Below, piece after piece: positions 46,497-56,800 of a DNA stretch of 64,000 nucleotides; within the stretch, counting starts at the first letter, position 1; the number at the start of each line of letters is the position of its first letter. Source of the DNA: Phoronis australis (Eukaryota > Phoronida > Phoronidae). The position numbers were made by a program, and so were the translations under genes. The stretch is taken from NCBI GenBank assembly GCA_002633005.1, contig NMRA01000982.1, positions 16,361 through 80,360 on the forward strand. Reading direction: 5' to 3'. A model generated the notes under the pieces. It was not told the DNA's origin and made no database searches. It saw only the letters and a list, made by a program, of their open reading frames with translations.

Positions 46497-46556
46497 ATGG
46501 AATTTGAAAAATATTTTGCGCAAGCGAAAAAATTCGGTATACCGGTGAAGAGTTAA
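46497..46556 (+). pseudogene. Residual gag start, 19 codons
   Basis: An ATG frame reading MEFEKYFAQAKKFGIPVKS ends at TAA, 110 bp after the primer-binding site, the normal place for gag to begin. The next bases belong to the reverse-transcriptase frame, so most of gag and the protease seem to have been lost between here and 46561. Assignment to gag is by position only. Confidence 0.4.
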
Positions 46557-46560
46557 GGAA

Positions 46561-48027
46561 GTGCGCAGAGGAGCTCTTGCGGCAGGCCTTGGAGAGCTGT
46601 ACTGCACAAACCAAAAAGAAAAGTATATAGATGTCGAGATATCAGACGAGCTCACTACTAACCAACGAAGGGAGGTGATAAGTCTGCTAGAAGAATACTC
46701 TGACATCTTTAGTGAAGTACCAGGTACGACCCATCTGGTTGAGCACAAGATTGAGACCATCAGTGGAGAGCCGGTGAGAGTCAAGCCGTATCCCCTGCCA
46801 TATGCCACACGGACCGTTGTGCAGGAGGAAGTTGACAACATGTTAAAGTGTGCAGTCATACAATTATTCGATGCTCCATATAACTCTCCGGTGGTCTTAG
46901 TGAAGAAGAAGAACGGTTCAAATCGATTCTGCATCGATTTTCGTCGTTTGAACGCCATCACCAAGGTTGACTCGGAACCGATGGGCAATCCTGATGACAT
47001 CATGGCTAAGATCAGCAAAGACCAGTATTTTACGAAGATTGATCTAAGTAAAGGATACTGGCAAGTCATTGTCGCCGAAGAATCACGACCCAAGACCTCG
47101 TTTGTAGTACCAAGTGGTTGCTACAAGTTCGTAAAGATGCCATTTGGTCAGGTAAATTCAGCAGAGACCTTCAACCGAATGATGAGAAAGATGTTGGCAG
47201 GAGCACATAATACAAAACATTATGTGGATGACATTCTGTGCCATAATAAGACCTGGACTGAACACCTTGCCACCTTGCGAGACACCTTCCAACGTGTGCG
47301 AGAGGCTGGACTAACGATTCGACCCACCAAGTGTTCGGTTGGAATTCGTTCCGTCGATTTCGTTAAACATGTGGTCGGTGAAGGTCACCTGGCAATGGAT
47401 GAAGAAAAACTGGGACGTATCCGAAATGCACCACGACCCAGAACGAAGAAACAAGTTCGTTCTTTTCTTGGGTTGGCTGGATACTACAGGAAGTTTATCC
47501 CAAACATTGCTGAAATCGCCGCCCCGCTTACTGAGCTCACGAAGAAGAAACAGCCTAACACCATGCAATGGGAAGAAGCTCAGCAACATGCATTCGACAC
47601 TCTTCGAGACCTGCTGACGAGAGCACCCATACTGAGATTACCTGATTTCAGTAAACCTTTTATTGTTCAGATTGATGCGTCAGATACTGGTATAGGCTGT
47701 ATTTTGTTGCACGAGTATGATGATGGCAGGTTCCCAGTAGCATGTGCTATTAAGAAATTGTTACCTCGGGAACGGAATTACTCTGTCATAGAGAGGGAAT
47801 GTTTGACTATTGTATTTGCCATCAGAAAATTTCCAAAGTACTTGTATAGTAAAGAATTTATCATTCATACTGACCATCAACCCCTGGCTTATATTCAAAA
47901 AAGTAAGTTAGTCAATGGACGCATCATGAGGTGGGCTTTGTTTTTGCAAAACTATCGATTTAAGGTTGAAGCTATCAAAGGCTCAGAGAATGGTGGTGCC
48001 GATAACCTGAGTAGGATAGAGTATTGA
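46561..48027 (+). CDS. Ty3/gypsy reverse transcriptase and RNase H
   Basis: 488 open codons without internal stops. Reverse-transcriptase landmarks in order: an RVKPYPLPYATRTVVQEEVD region, FCIDFRRLNAI (residues 123-133), YFTKIDLSKGYWQV (156-169), MPFGQVNSAETF (193-204) and the catalytic YVDD box (221-224). The RNase H part has IDASDTGIG (371-379), the acidic ERECL (411-415) and HTDHQPL (437-442). The frame ends just after the connection segment (GADNLSRIEY), where integrase would follow. It begins on GTG directly behind an in-frame stop, so no natural start is present: normally this part is made from a longer polyprotein. MPFGQ replaces the usual MPFGL. In structure it is a remnant, although this segment itself is intact. 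Confidence 0.94.
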   Translation: MRRGALAAGLGELYCTNQKEKYIDVEISDELTTNQRREVISLLEEYSDIFSEVPGTTHLVEHKIETISGEPVRVKPYPLPYATRTVVQEEVDNMLKCAVIQLFDAPYNSPVVLVKKKNGSNRFCIDFRRLNAITKVDSEPMGNPDDIMAKISKDQYFTKIDLSKGYWQVIVAEESRPKTSFVVPSGCYKFVKMPFGQVNSAETFNRMMRKMLAGAHNTKHYVDDILCHNKTWTEHLATLRDTFQRVREAGLTIRPTKCSVGIRSVDFVKHVVGEGHLAMDEEKLGRIRNAPRPRTKKQVRSFLGLAGYYRKFIPNIAEIAAPLTELTKKKQPNTMQWEEAQQHAFDTLRDLLTRAPILRLPDFSKPFIVQIDASDTGIGCILLHEYDDGRFPVACAIKKLLPRERNYSVIERECLTIVFAIRKFPKYLYSKEFIIHTDHQPLAYIQKSKLVNGRIMRWALFLQNYRFKVEAIKGSENGGADNLSRIEY

Positions 48028-48564
48028 AGATAATTTCATGGAAATTGGGTAATAGATCTAAGTGTTAATCAATGCAATTACAAATCAGAGGGGGTTAAAT
48101 TAATTGCTCAATTCAAATATGGGTCAAATCCAGCATAATCAAGTGCTCCATCTGAACGTACATGGCGATGTTTCGAAGTTTTGATCTACTGAACTCGAAA
48201 AAGCATCGAAATGATGTCTGATACGAAAAAAAAAATAAAGCAGGTAATTGGAAAGCCTGTCGCCAAGACAAACCTACGTACAAGTATGTGACGACCAGGA
48301 CGTCATGAGTCTCAATTTGGTAGTAGACTAGCATCACTTCTACAGGCCTATATCTATTTAACAAACGATCAGTCGATAAGTTTAAAAAGGTGGTTGCAGC
48401 GCTTGAGTTATTCCACATACGTCAGCAGAAAAACATACTTTTCGAGACAATTGTACGCAGGTGTAAGCAAGCTGCGTTTCCGCAAACACAGAAGACTGAG
48501 CCCTAGGCGAAGCGGTGAACAAAAGCATTGGTTTGAGTGCAAGTTCGGTAAGCGGTATGTTGGG

Positions 48565-48718
48565 GATGGGTGATTACATGAGAGGTGGACGCTTACGTGG
48601 AAATTCGCACAAAGTAAGGGATGTGCGATTACCCAAGCAGTGGGCGCTTAAACTGAAAATTGACCAAAAGTCGGGATGGACAATTACACAGGCATGGGCG
48701 TTAACCCGCCAGTTTACG
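48565..48718 (+). repeat. 55-bp degenerate tandem repeat, three copies
   Basis: Units start at 48565, 48620 and 48675 with the shared pattern GATGNGNGATTACNCANG, then GTGGRCGCTTA, in each. The spacing is exactly 55 bp while the sequence has diverged, so the array is old. The 97-codon plus frame here is just a translation of it. Confidence 0.85.
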
Positions 48719-49429
48719 GTAATTGAAATGGAACATCTGACTGTGATAATGATGAATCACATAGTTTTGATTATGTGCTTTTGTTATACATGTGTTTTAA
48801 GCAGTTAAACCACCAAATTGTGTGACCACTAAGGTATGTGTGAATATCTATTATTTGTATTTGTATTTATGCATGTGAATTGTTATGATAGGCTGTAGTT
48901 TCATCCATCATGCAGTCAACGTCGTCAAAGCAAGAGGAGTCAACAGCATACGTCGTGTCCACGCAAAATTGTCCATGTCATCTGCACACAGCAGGTACTT
49001 TATTGCAGCAGAATTCTTGGATTCAAATGCAAAGATGTTTCTATACTTACAAGTTGGTTTAATTTCCAACAAAGTACTGTAAACTTTTTATGGCAGTTTG
49101 ACGTGAGTGTCTAGGAGTTATACTACACATCTGCATAAATTTGTCACTGTCTTACCACTATACTTGGAGTAAAATAATAACAAGTGAAGTAAATTCTGAA
49201 TAGAACTAACCAACACCTTTTACCGACAGCTTTGCTGATGCAATTTCCTTATTTGTGTGTGCATTTAGGAGTTACTGGTGCATACCTGAATAAGATAGAT
49301 TTTAGATTAACAGTTTCTGGTACGAAATTGATTGCTTGATAACGCATTAAAGCTCTGCATTTTGGGAAATTAGTAGGGGGAAACCAGTTTGTGAAATTGG
49401 CCGATTGGAATCGCTAAATGATGTACTTG

Positions 49430-49620
49430 GGGTTGTGATCTTGATTTCAAGCAACTTGAAGAAACTGACTGAAAGTGCATGCGTGCATTTATCATAAGTG
49501 TGACGGACATTAGAAACTCTGTGGTAACCACAGAGTTTTCCTTCACACGTATCATTCAAAATTGTGAATTTTGTGATTTATTTCCGAAAATTTTCTCACA
49601 TGTTAAAGTGAAATGATCTA
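49430..49620 (-). repeat. Dispersed repeat, inverted partner of 9829-10000
   Basis: On the minus strand it reads CACAAAATTCACAATTTTGA, then AACTCTGTGGTTACCAC, then CTTATGATAAATGCACGCATG, in the same order as 9829-10000. It includes a short palindrome, AACTCTGTGGTTACCACAGA. Family unknown. Confidence 0.7.
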
Positions 49621-51599
49621 CTAGACGTCAGCAATTGTTGACGAACATTCAGATTTTGGTTTGAATATGTAGTAAAATTTGTGCGAATTTCATTATTGGC
49701 CCCAGTCATGTTAGCTTTTAGCTTCTCACAGTTAACCACTTTAAAGAGCATTATATGAATATGCACTGTACCAACTTTAGTAGATGTGCTCTCAAAATTG
49801 AAGATTTCGAAAGCGATTTTGGTATAAGTTTGTACACAAATGTTTACGAATTCTAGCTGTGGCTCAATTTATGCTAGGTTTTTGGCTTTCATATTTTATC
49901 AAGTTATAGAACACCTGTTTCTTGTAAAATATTTACTGACTTCTCAATAAATGAAAACTTGTCTGAGCATGTTTCACTGCTAACCAATAAACTTATAGGT
50001 AATGAAAACTTTTGATTGGGATTTTTTGGCGAATCAACTTAACCTCCACACAGAAAATTGAGGGGGGTAATAATTCTTCAACTTCAATTATGTCACACAA
50101 AATTTCTAGGTAAGGTCCATTTCGTTTATGGGCCTACAAAGAATTCTGGGCTTAGAAAAATCAATTATCTTTAGAATGCACTGAGATAATTCCTTGAAGG
50201 ACATGTTTAAACTGGATTGATAACCCGAAAATAAGTCGGAAACATTAAATATTAAGCCAAAATGGATGGAATGTCACTAATTTAAATATACATGTACACT
50301 TACACACACCGGTATATACATGTACATAAAGAGTAGGCCCCTATGCCTTCGTTTTGTGAAGAAAAAAAAACGAGCGTCAGTTCCAGTCTTTCTGGTGCCA
50401 GCCAGAGTAAAATCACATTTCGGGTACGTTGAATTATTTTCAGTTTGACGTTATAAGCGGTTTACATCAGACCGGTAGGATGACAATTTTCCGGCAGGAG
50501 ACGTCTCGCGCTAAATAACTATGACAACGAAATGTCCTTTTATTTGACAGATCCGTGATCAACCAAGAATACAAGCAGTTTTGCAAGAACGTTTAACTAA
50601 AAATAGGATACTGAATTCTCAAGTTTTTCTAAAGATACCAAGGGCTTCAATTTCTTTGGTCAAGAAATAATTTTCTTCGACATTTTTAATTTTTGCGAAT
50701 TGTCAAGACATTTTTGATAGGCCTACGAATTGATAAATGTAACTGTTATATGGTTTGATAGGCACCTTATTTCAGTTCACGCAGGATACTCGTTCGTCTT
50801 GTTCCCGCATGAAGTAAGTAATTTCTACTACATATATATTTGCAAGTTCCTTGATATACAACACTATGGAATATAACTGACTTTAAAAATAGTCTTGTTT
50901 ATCAAGGATTGATCTCGGGCTTCATTTTCGGAGCGCTCCACGCGCTTAGGACGCATTCAAAAATTTTTAATCTGAAATGTTGTCCTTGCTAATTCAGTTT
51001 CCTTAGCAAGAAAGTGTAAATATTTTACTATAATTTTTACCCATTGTAGCTGTGATGGTCCATTTTTCCCACGGCGTGTGATTTTGTAAAATGATCCTAG
51101 AGTTTTTAATACTTTTCCTGACTCTAGCTAATTATTCCGCTTACTGGAGCTTTGTTAACCCCATTTTGAACATTTTCTTTTTTCCGAATCTTATGAACTG
51201 AATTTCCTGGACAAAACAAGGTTTCCAATTTCTGTGTTTTCTTTTAGTGTACAACATCATCATGGCATTTTGTAAGACTTTTCTGAAAGCTGCGCCTGTT
51301 GATATAGAAAGGCTATTTCACGCAGGACACCTACATGTACATGTATTTTCTCCGGGATCATCGCCTTCGGTCAGAACAGGTGTGCGTCGATTATTTTAAC
51401 TTATTACGTACATGTACTACATCAAACAATATTGCCTTACTGGTAATATACCCAACCGAGTATTTTCACCCACTCGAGTATTTCTGACATATTCTTGAAG
51501 GAAATTCAGTATAAGCGAAAAAAACACTCAGATCGAAGTCGGCGACGAAGAGCGTCTTCACAGCGACGGCTCTAAGGTTGGCAGATTCGTGATCAGAAA

Positions 51600-53236
51600 C
51601 TAACAGTAACCACCTTCGTCATTTGTACAATTGAGCAAAGGGCTACTTTTCTCGGTGACCACAGTTGAAACGGAAAGCTGTTGTATAGCGTCTCTCAGCT
51701 CATCAGCATGCGTAACTTCATACTTCATTGGGGGCGCGCGTGCATCATGACGTTGCGTTACCATAGTCGCGTCCTTTTGCAACTCGTCCAGACGGGTTAG
51801 TAGGAGCGTCTTCAAGTCAAGAATTTGCGCTTGCGATCCCAACTTGACTACGTTTCGAGAAAATTCAATACTCGAAGTAAGTCTACGCAACGCGAATTCT
51901 GATCCTTTCTTCAAATAGAGCAAATCTTGAAATTCCTCATCTGATGTGTTCTTCAGGCCCAGTTTTAACATTTCTCGACGCGTTTGAAGTAATGAAATCA
52001 AACTGTCGATTTCCGTATCTATAAGCCGCATTCCGTGATTGTAGCGTTTCCTAAGTGTATTCAGCCTGTCGTCGGCATCAGACAAAGCAACCTTCAAACT
52101 GAACGTGGATTCGTCACATTTGTGCAGTGCATCAGAGATGTCGGCAGCGTGCTCCGAATAGACCTCCGACGTGTACTTACATTCGTGACCCACGCATCGC
52201 GTGAGAGCACAGTCTCTGCAAACAACCTGGTCGCACGTCAAGCAATAGAGTTTTAGTACCTCGCCGGCATGAATTTTACACGATTTTGGTTTTCTCCGTG
52301 GTACGTTTTGAACGCTGTCCAACGCCTTCACACGCAACTCGCCGATCGTTGACATCGTGTGGTATTTCGTACTTCTGCACTTTGCATGTGCCTCGTAGTG
52401 AAGAGGACAGAGGTAGTCAAAGCATTCTTCACAAAAGGAAACCACATCAGTCATTTCACCAGCGCCATCACACAGTGAGCAATGCAGACTTTTATTTTCC
52501 GACGAATACTCGTAAATTGACACCTTCTCCAACATGAGAGTGATGTAAAAATTGTCCTTAAGACCGTCTACGCCTGAAAGGAAACGGCTCGTGAAAATTC
52601 AAAATTAAAACGCTTGACCGCCATACAGTGTAGTGCTGCTACATTTATGTTTTCGATTCACAGGAAAACACCAGAGAATTATCTTCAAAAGCCTTTAAGG
52701 TACACGATTCTTCGTTTTCATTAAATAAGTCAAGTATGAGCAATTCACTTCGGCAGATATCCCCAAAGTGGAACATTTGGTGTAATTATAGCAGTGTACT
52801 ACATGTACATGTATATTACTAAGTTCATGACAGCTACATGTAGGTTCAGGGTCATGCAACTGTGGCGGCAATTTCAATTGTTAGTTGTGCATCACCAGAA
52901 ATTAAAGATCTCTTTCAAAACGACGTCATGTGAAAACTAAAGACTAATTAAGTTTACGCTAAAGTTCGTTTTATAATGTATTCACTATCGAAAATTTTAT
53001 TTTAAAACTCCATTAAACGTAGGCCTACCTTCGTCATCTAGTTCGATTTCTTTCGTACAAGAAGGGCATCGCAGCACGTTATTTTCTTCGCAGTTCTTCA
53101 AACATTTTATACAGAACGTGTGTAGGCAAGGCAGTAGTTTGGGATTGTCAAACCTTTCCAAACAATGATAGCATAACAGTTTGTCTTCCGTTGCTGCACT
53201 TAATGTCGTCTGCACTAATTCCTCCGCGTCCACTTC
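51600..53236 (-). CDS. TRIM-type RING/B-box/coiled-coil protein, C-terminal domain absent, first exon not found
   Basis: Two minus-strand exons, 53236-53029 and 52573-51600, join in phase 1 through a conserved linker (EGVDGLKDNFYITLMLE) to give 393 residues and a stop. The RING finger has C22, C25, C37, H39, C42, C45, C57, C60. B-box 1 covers about 101-135, B-box 2 about 168-201 (C-x2-H, CLTC, CRDC), then a coiled coil to about 345. The last 50 residues hold no NHL, filamin or SPRY domain. TRIM proteins are E3 ubiquitin ligases that dimerise through the coiled coil, often in innate immunity. The frame upstream has no ATG: a TTG at 53257 is preceded by an acceptor-like TTTTTTGAACAG ending at 53237, and a stop lies about 16 codons further up, so the start exon is probably upstream. 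The orthologue is unresolved. Confidence 0.88.
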
Positions 53237-53824
53237 CTGTTCAAAAAATGAAGTCAACAGTTTTAGTCGATCACGTTTCCCACACGAAAAGCGAGATCAC
53301 GCAAGTTTTCACGAGATACCGCCATACATTACAGCCAAAGCACACGATCCCACTGTAGTTTCTGCAATGCAGTCCAGATCCGAGTAAGTGGTCTCTGTAT
53401 TCGAAACTCTTCTCGAAAATTATTGGTATGCTTTGTGTCTTTAAAAAATTGTAGTCAATGCAACGTGAGTGGTCTTAGTTCCATCCTTACTCAGAGAAGT
53501 GATTTTTGGTCATGCAAAGAATTTGCAGTTTCGTTATTCCTAGGTATCGTGCTTTGTGAATGAAATCGACACGGCATGAAAAGTCAGCTCATAGTGCCTC
53601 GTCTCAAGCATAGCGAACTGTCAGCTCTTTCCAAGCCCCAAATACACATCTGTTTTGACTAAAAATAATTTGAGGCCAATCTCACAACGAAAGATTAGTT
53701 TTGTAGCAGAAGGCGAGTTCAAGATGGCTGCAAGACTATATCTGGGATTATGATCCAAGATTTGTGTCGACTTAAATTGTTCCGCTTTTACCTCACAAAA
53801 ATGTCTTGGTTGGCCTTGTGTGAA

Positions 53825-53868
53825 GTACACAGGGGCGGGNTTGTCCCCCTTAATCCGCTACTGGTACA
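53825..53868. mobile_element. 34-bp minimal copy of the CAGGGGCRG MITE, with duplication
   Basis: CAGGGGCGGG at 53830 and AATCCGCTACTG ending at 53863 are the two termini of the family at 18346, with almost nothing between them. GTACA flanks both sides (53825-53829 and 53864-53868). An N at 53840 sits in the middle, so the interior may be miscounted. Confidence 0.65.
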
Positions 53869-56800
53869 TATGAATCAACCAGAGGTTATTACTACGTTAA
53901 CTGTGCAAAATGCCTATTGGATGATTAGAAAAATGAACTCACTTGTCTTTCTAATTACATGATATAATAATACAATGGTTTTTAAATGCATAAGCAGTGC
54001 TGTTTGCTAACTCGCTCAACTTAAATTAGCAGTGTAACTGAAATCACCAATCATCGTCGGACGCGCGCACGCAGAGCTAACCATGAAGTTTTGTTTGCAA
54101 AGGGGTTGTTGTCAAATAATCGTGATAATCAAAAACAATTTTGTTTTTTGCAACCTCGCAGTGAATAGTGACACAAATTGGGGCACCTATAGCCGTTCTC
54201 CAAAAGTTCAATCAAAAATAAGGTCCATTAAACCCATGTGCTTTCTGTCAAAAACAACTTTTGATTTAGGACACTGGCAGTTAAAATAGTCATAGCATGG
54301 CCCTTACTCGGTCTAAAAGGGACATTTGAGCTCAGTCAGAGAGAATTGACAATTCGTCATTTCGCTAGAGCAGGGTCATTAGTATCAGGTCGCGGCAGCC
54401 TTGACTGGAAAGTTTGAGCGTGCTAACACGCTAGGCCGCTTCAGTTTCCTCGATGTTCTCGCTAGCTATGCCTGTATTGTTGACCTGAAGAAGTCCGTAT
54501 ACAACCCATGTTCTGGCTTTAAAAACACTTTATTATTTAACAGGCGTAATTTATACGTACGAAGCAACGTCATCGCTGATTTGTTTGAATTGAAATTAGT
54601 TCAAATAAATGACCGAGGACCGTTGATTATCTCAGTACTATCTCAATTCTTGACAACTCAGAAACTCAACCCATAGACAGAAGTCGGGGCGTGGGCTGAC
54701 GCTTGGCCTTGCAGTACTTCTCAAGTTTTTAAATCATGTCTAATTTGGGTATTAGGAATACGACGAAACCCGCAACAGTAAGTGCACGTCCAACACAAAG
54801 TTGATTTGGTCAGAAGGGTAAGGAGCCGTTTATTGCGGATGCTGTGGTTTGTGATCCATCGCTTCTAGCAACTATCCCTGCACTGCTGGCACGGAAAAGA
54901 CTAATAAAACTATATGGGTGTGGCCATCGCCATGCCGGATTTTCCACATAAGGACATTTTCAGTTTTGGAATACAGCGTTGGTAGCTACCTGTAAGCCAA
55001 TTTATCATATGAAAATCCAGAGTATAATAGATTTGCAAGGAATAAAAGTGACAATAGCTTATTATACACTCACGTGAAAACCACTGTCGTGTATCATCCC
55101 AGGTGTCGTGCCAGGGACGAGTTCCATGTTTTCTATCACTACAGTAGGCCTACTGTGTCCAGTCTAATGTCACAGGTCACAGGCCAATTCAGTTCCAGAC
55201 GCGGACACCAGCGTACGTCAACCTGTTTCAAGAAAAACATTCTGCTTTATTCTCCATCCAAGATATACAATTAAGAGAAATCAGTGAGCTAATAAGCCTA
55301 ACGTGTTTCCTTGAATATCCTCTGAAGCAGCAGGGAATACAAAGTTAAATATCAGTTATCCACCTGAATCAAGATGCGCTCAGTGTTTTCATTATTTCAC
55401 ATTGAATGCGAGAGGCGTGCGGCACTATGCGAGTTCAACCTTCTAAAAGAAATCAGTGAATAGCTGTCGTGTCAGTAACAATAACTGCCACAACCAGTTG
55501 AAGAAGTTAACTGTTAGTCGCCCTCTGGCTGGCGAGAGGTCGGACTGGCGTTCATATCGAAGCACGCGTTGTAACAAAAGGAGTGTCTTCGAGATGTTCA
55601 TGACAAACTTTGATGCACATGCGCGTACTGTGCTGCAAAATATGCGCTTACTGACATATACTGAATTTGACTATGAAATATACGTCCCTTGGAAGAAATT
55701 TATTTCTTGTTATCTCAGGTGTACAATGTACAGTATAACGATAAAGTATCACAATACGCGTGCTCCGCGCCCCCAGTCTCATCTTATATTGTACAACAAA
55801 ATTAAGTTTATCTCAATCTTTATTTAGTGACCTTCATTTTAATTCATAAATCAAAAACTTAACCAGGCTATGTCAACTCGTAAAACTATGTATTTTCTGA
55901 AAGAAAAAATATCAGAGATTATAAAAATATGTTTTATATTTATATGCCATTATTATTATTTTTACAATAAGAATAGTACATTCATAGCAGCATAACGCTT
56001 TGGTCGATTGTAATGAAAGCCTGCGAAAACTTCACAACTTACCCTAAAAACTTTGTTAGGAATTTTACTACTGATGTTATTCATTTAATTTTGTTTCTAT
56101 GTCAAGTTAACTTGCAAAACGTTAGGTATTTTTGTAAGAAATAGGAGTCGTATCCGTCTACCTTATTGTTCGAAAAACTAGGCGTTTAAAAGGAAACCCC
56201 TAACAGCGTTTTTAGATTGGTGAATAAATCTTAAAATCGGAAAGTTTCAGTGGAATCTACCGAACCCGGTTTTCGAGAGCTCGTTTTCCTAAGTTCAAAT
56301 AAAATCGACTTGGCCGAAGCCGAGAAAAGGCGGAAAACGTCGCGAGTTTTCAAAATCTAACAATAATCGCTTAATTCTTCGATGAAAACTCGTTTTTGGT
56401 CACTATAAATTATACATGCCTTAACCACGTTTGCTAATTCAACATTCACTCAATGTCAACTGAATTTGCACTGCGTAATTAACTGAATTGTCACTAAGGC
56501 GTTATAATTTTGTGAATGTGCCTCGAGTCAAGCTAGGTCAAGGCGGGGTCAGTTGTTTTAACTTAAAAGTAGGTCAACAGTTCATTGCAGTACACTCCCT
56601 GCGCCCGAGAGACTAATATAAATACAAGAACAAAATGGACAACAGAAATAGAGTCGGTACCTTAAGCGCACCGTGACGATATTGAAACAGCGAAATGTCA
56701 AATTATCGATAAAATTAATGAATTTGGATGAGAATTTATCTCTTTTCGCAACTTGCTGCGATCATGACCACAAAGTAACAGAAGCGGCGCGGCGGACTTG

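Larger units (their letters stand above)
45468..48027 (+). mobile_element. Truncated Ty3/gypsy LTR retrotransposon
   Basis: Order: LTR (45468-46367, 900 bp, TGTCAGA...CTGACA), two bases, a primer-binding site starting TGGTGGCCAGTCCGGGAG (46370-46387), a short gag-like stub, then a reverse transcriptase-RNase H frame to 48027. Full gag, protease, integrase and the 3' LTR are missing, so it cannot mobilise itself. The CAGAT at 45463-45467 would be the left half of its duplication, but the right half is not visible. The LTR is the same family as the solo LTR at 31607-32510 in opposite orientation. Confidence 0.93.
48028..51599. other. No supported gene; contains two repeats listed separately
   Basis: After the retroelement frame I find no integrase, 3' LTR or polypurine-tract/LTR pair. 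The remaining sequence to the TRIM stop is AT-rich and probably includes the TRIM 3' untranslated region. Small frames around 48515 and 48885 have no domain. Confidence 0.4.

Noticed and set aside
46338-47093. 251-codon minus-strand frame
   Set aside because: Antisense shadow of the LTR and reverse-transcriptase sequence.
53237-53257. TTG at 53257 as the TRIM start
   Set aside because: Non-ATG start with no ATG in frame before an upstream stop; an acceptor-like site ends at 53237, so a separate first exon is more likely.
55456-55827. 123-codon plus-strand frame
   Set aside because: No domain and no splice support; its composition matches surrounding non-coding sequence.
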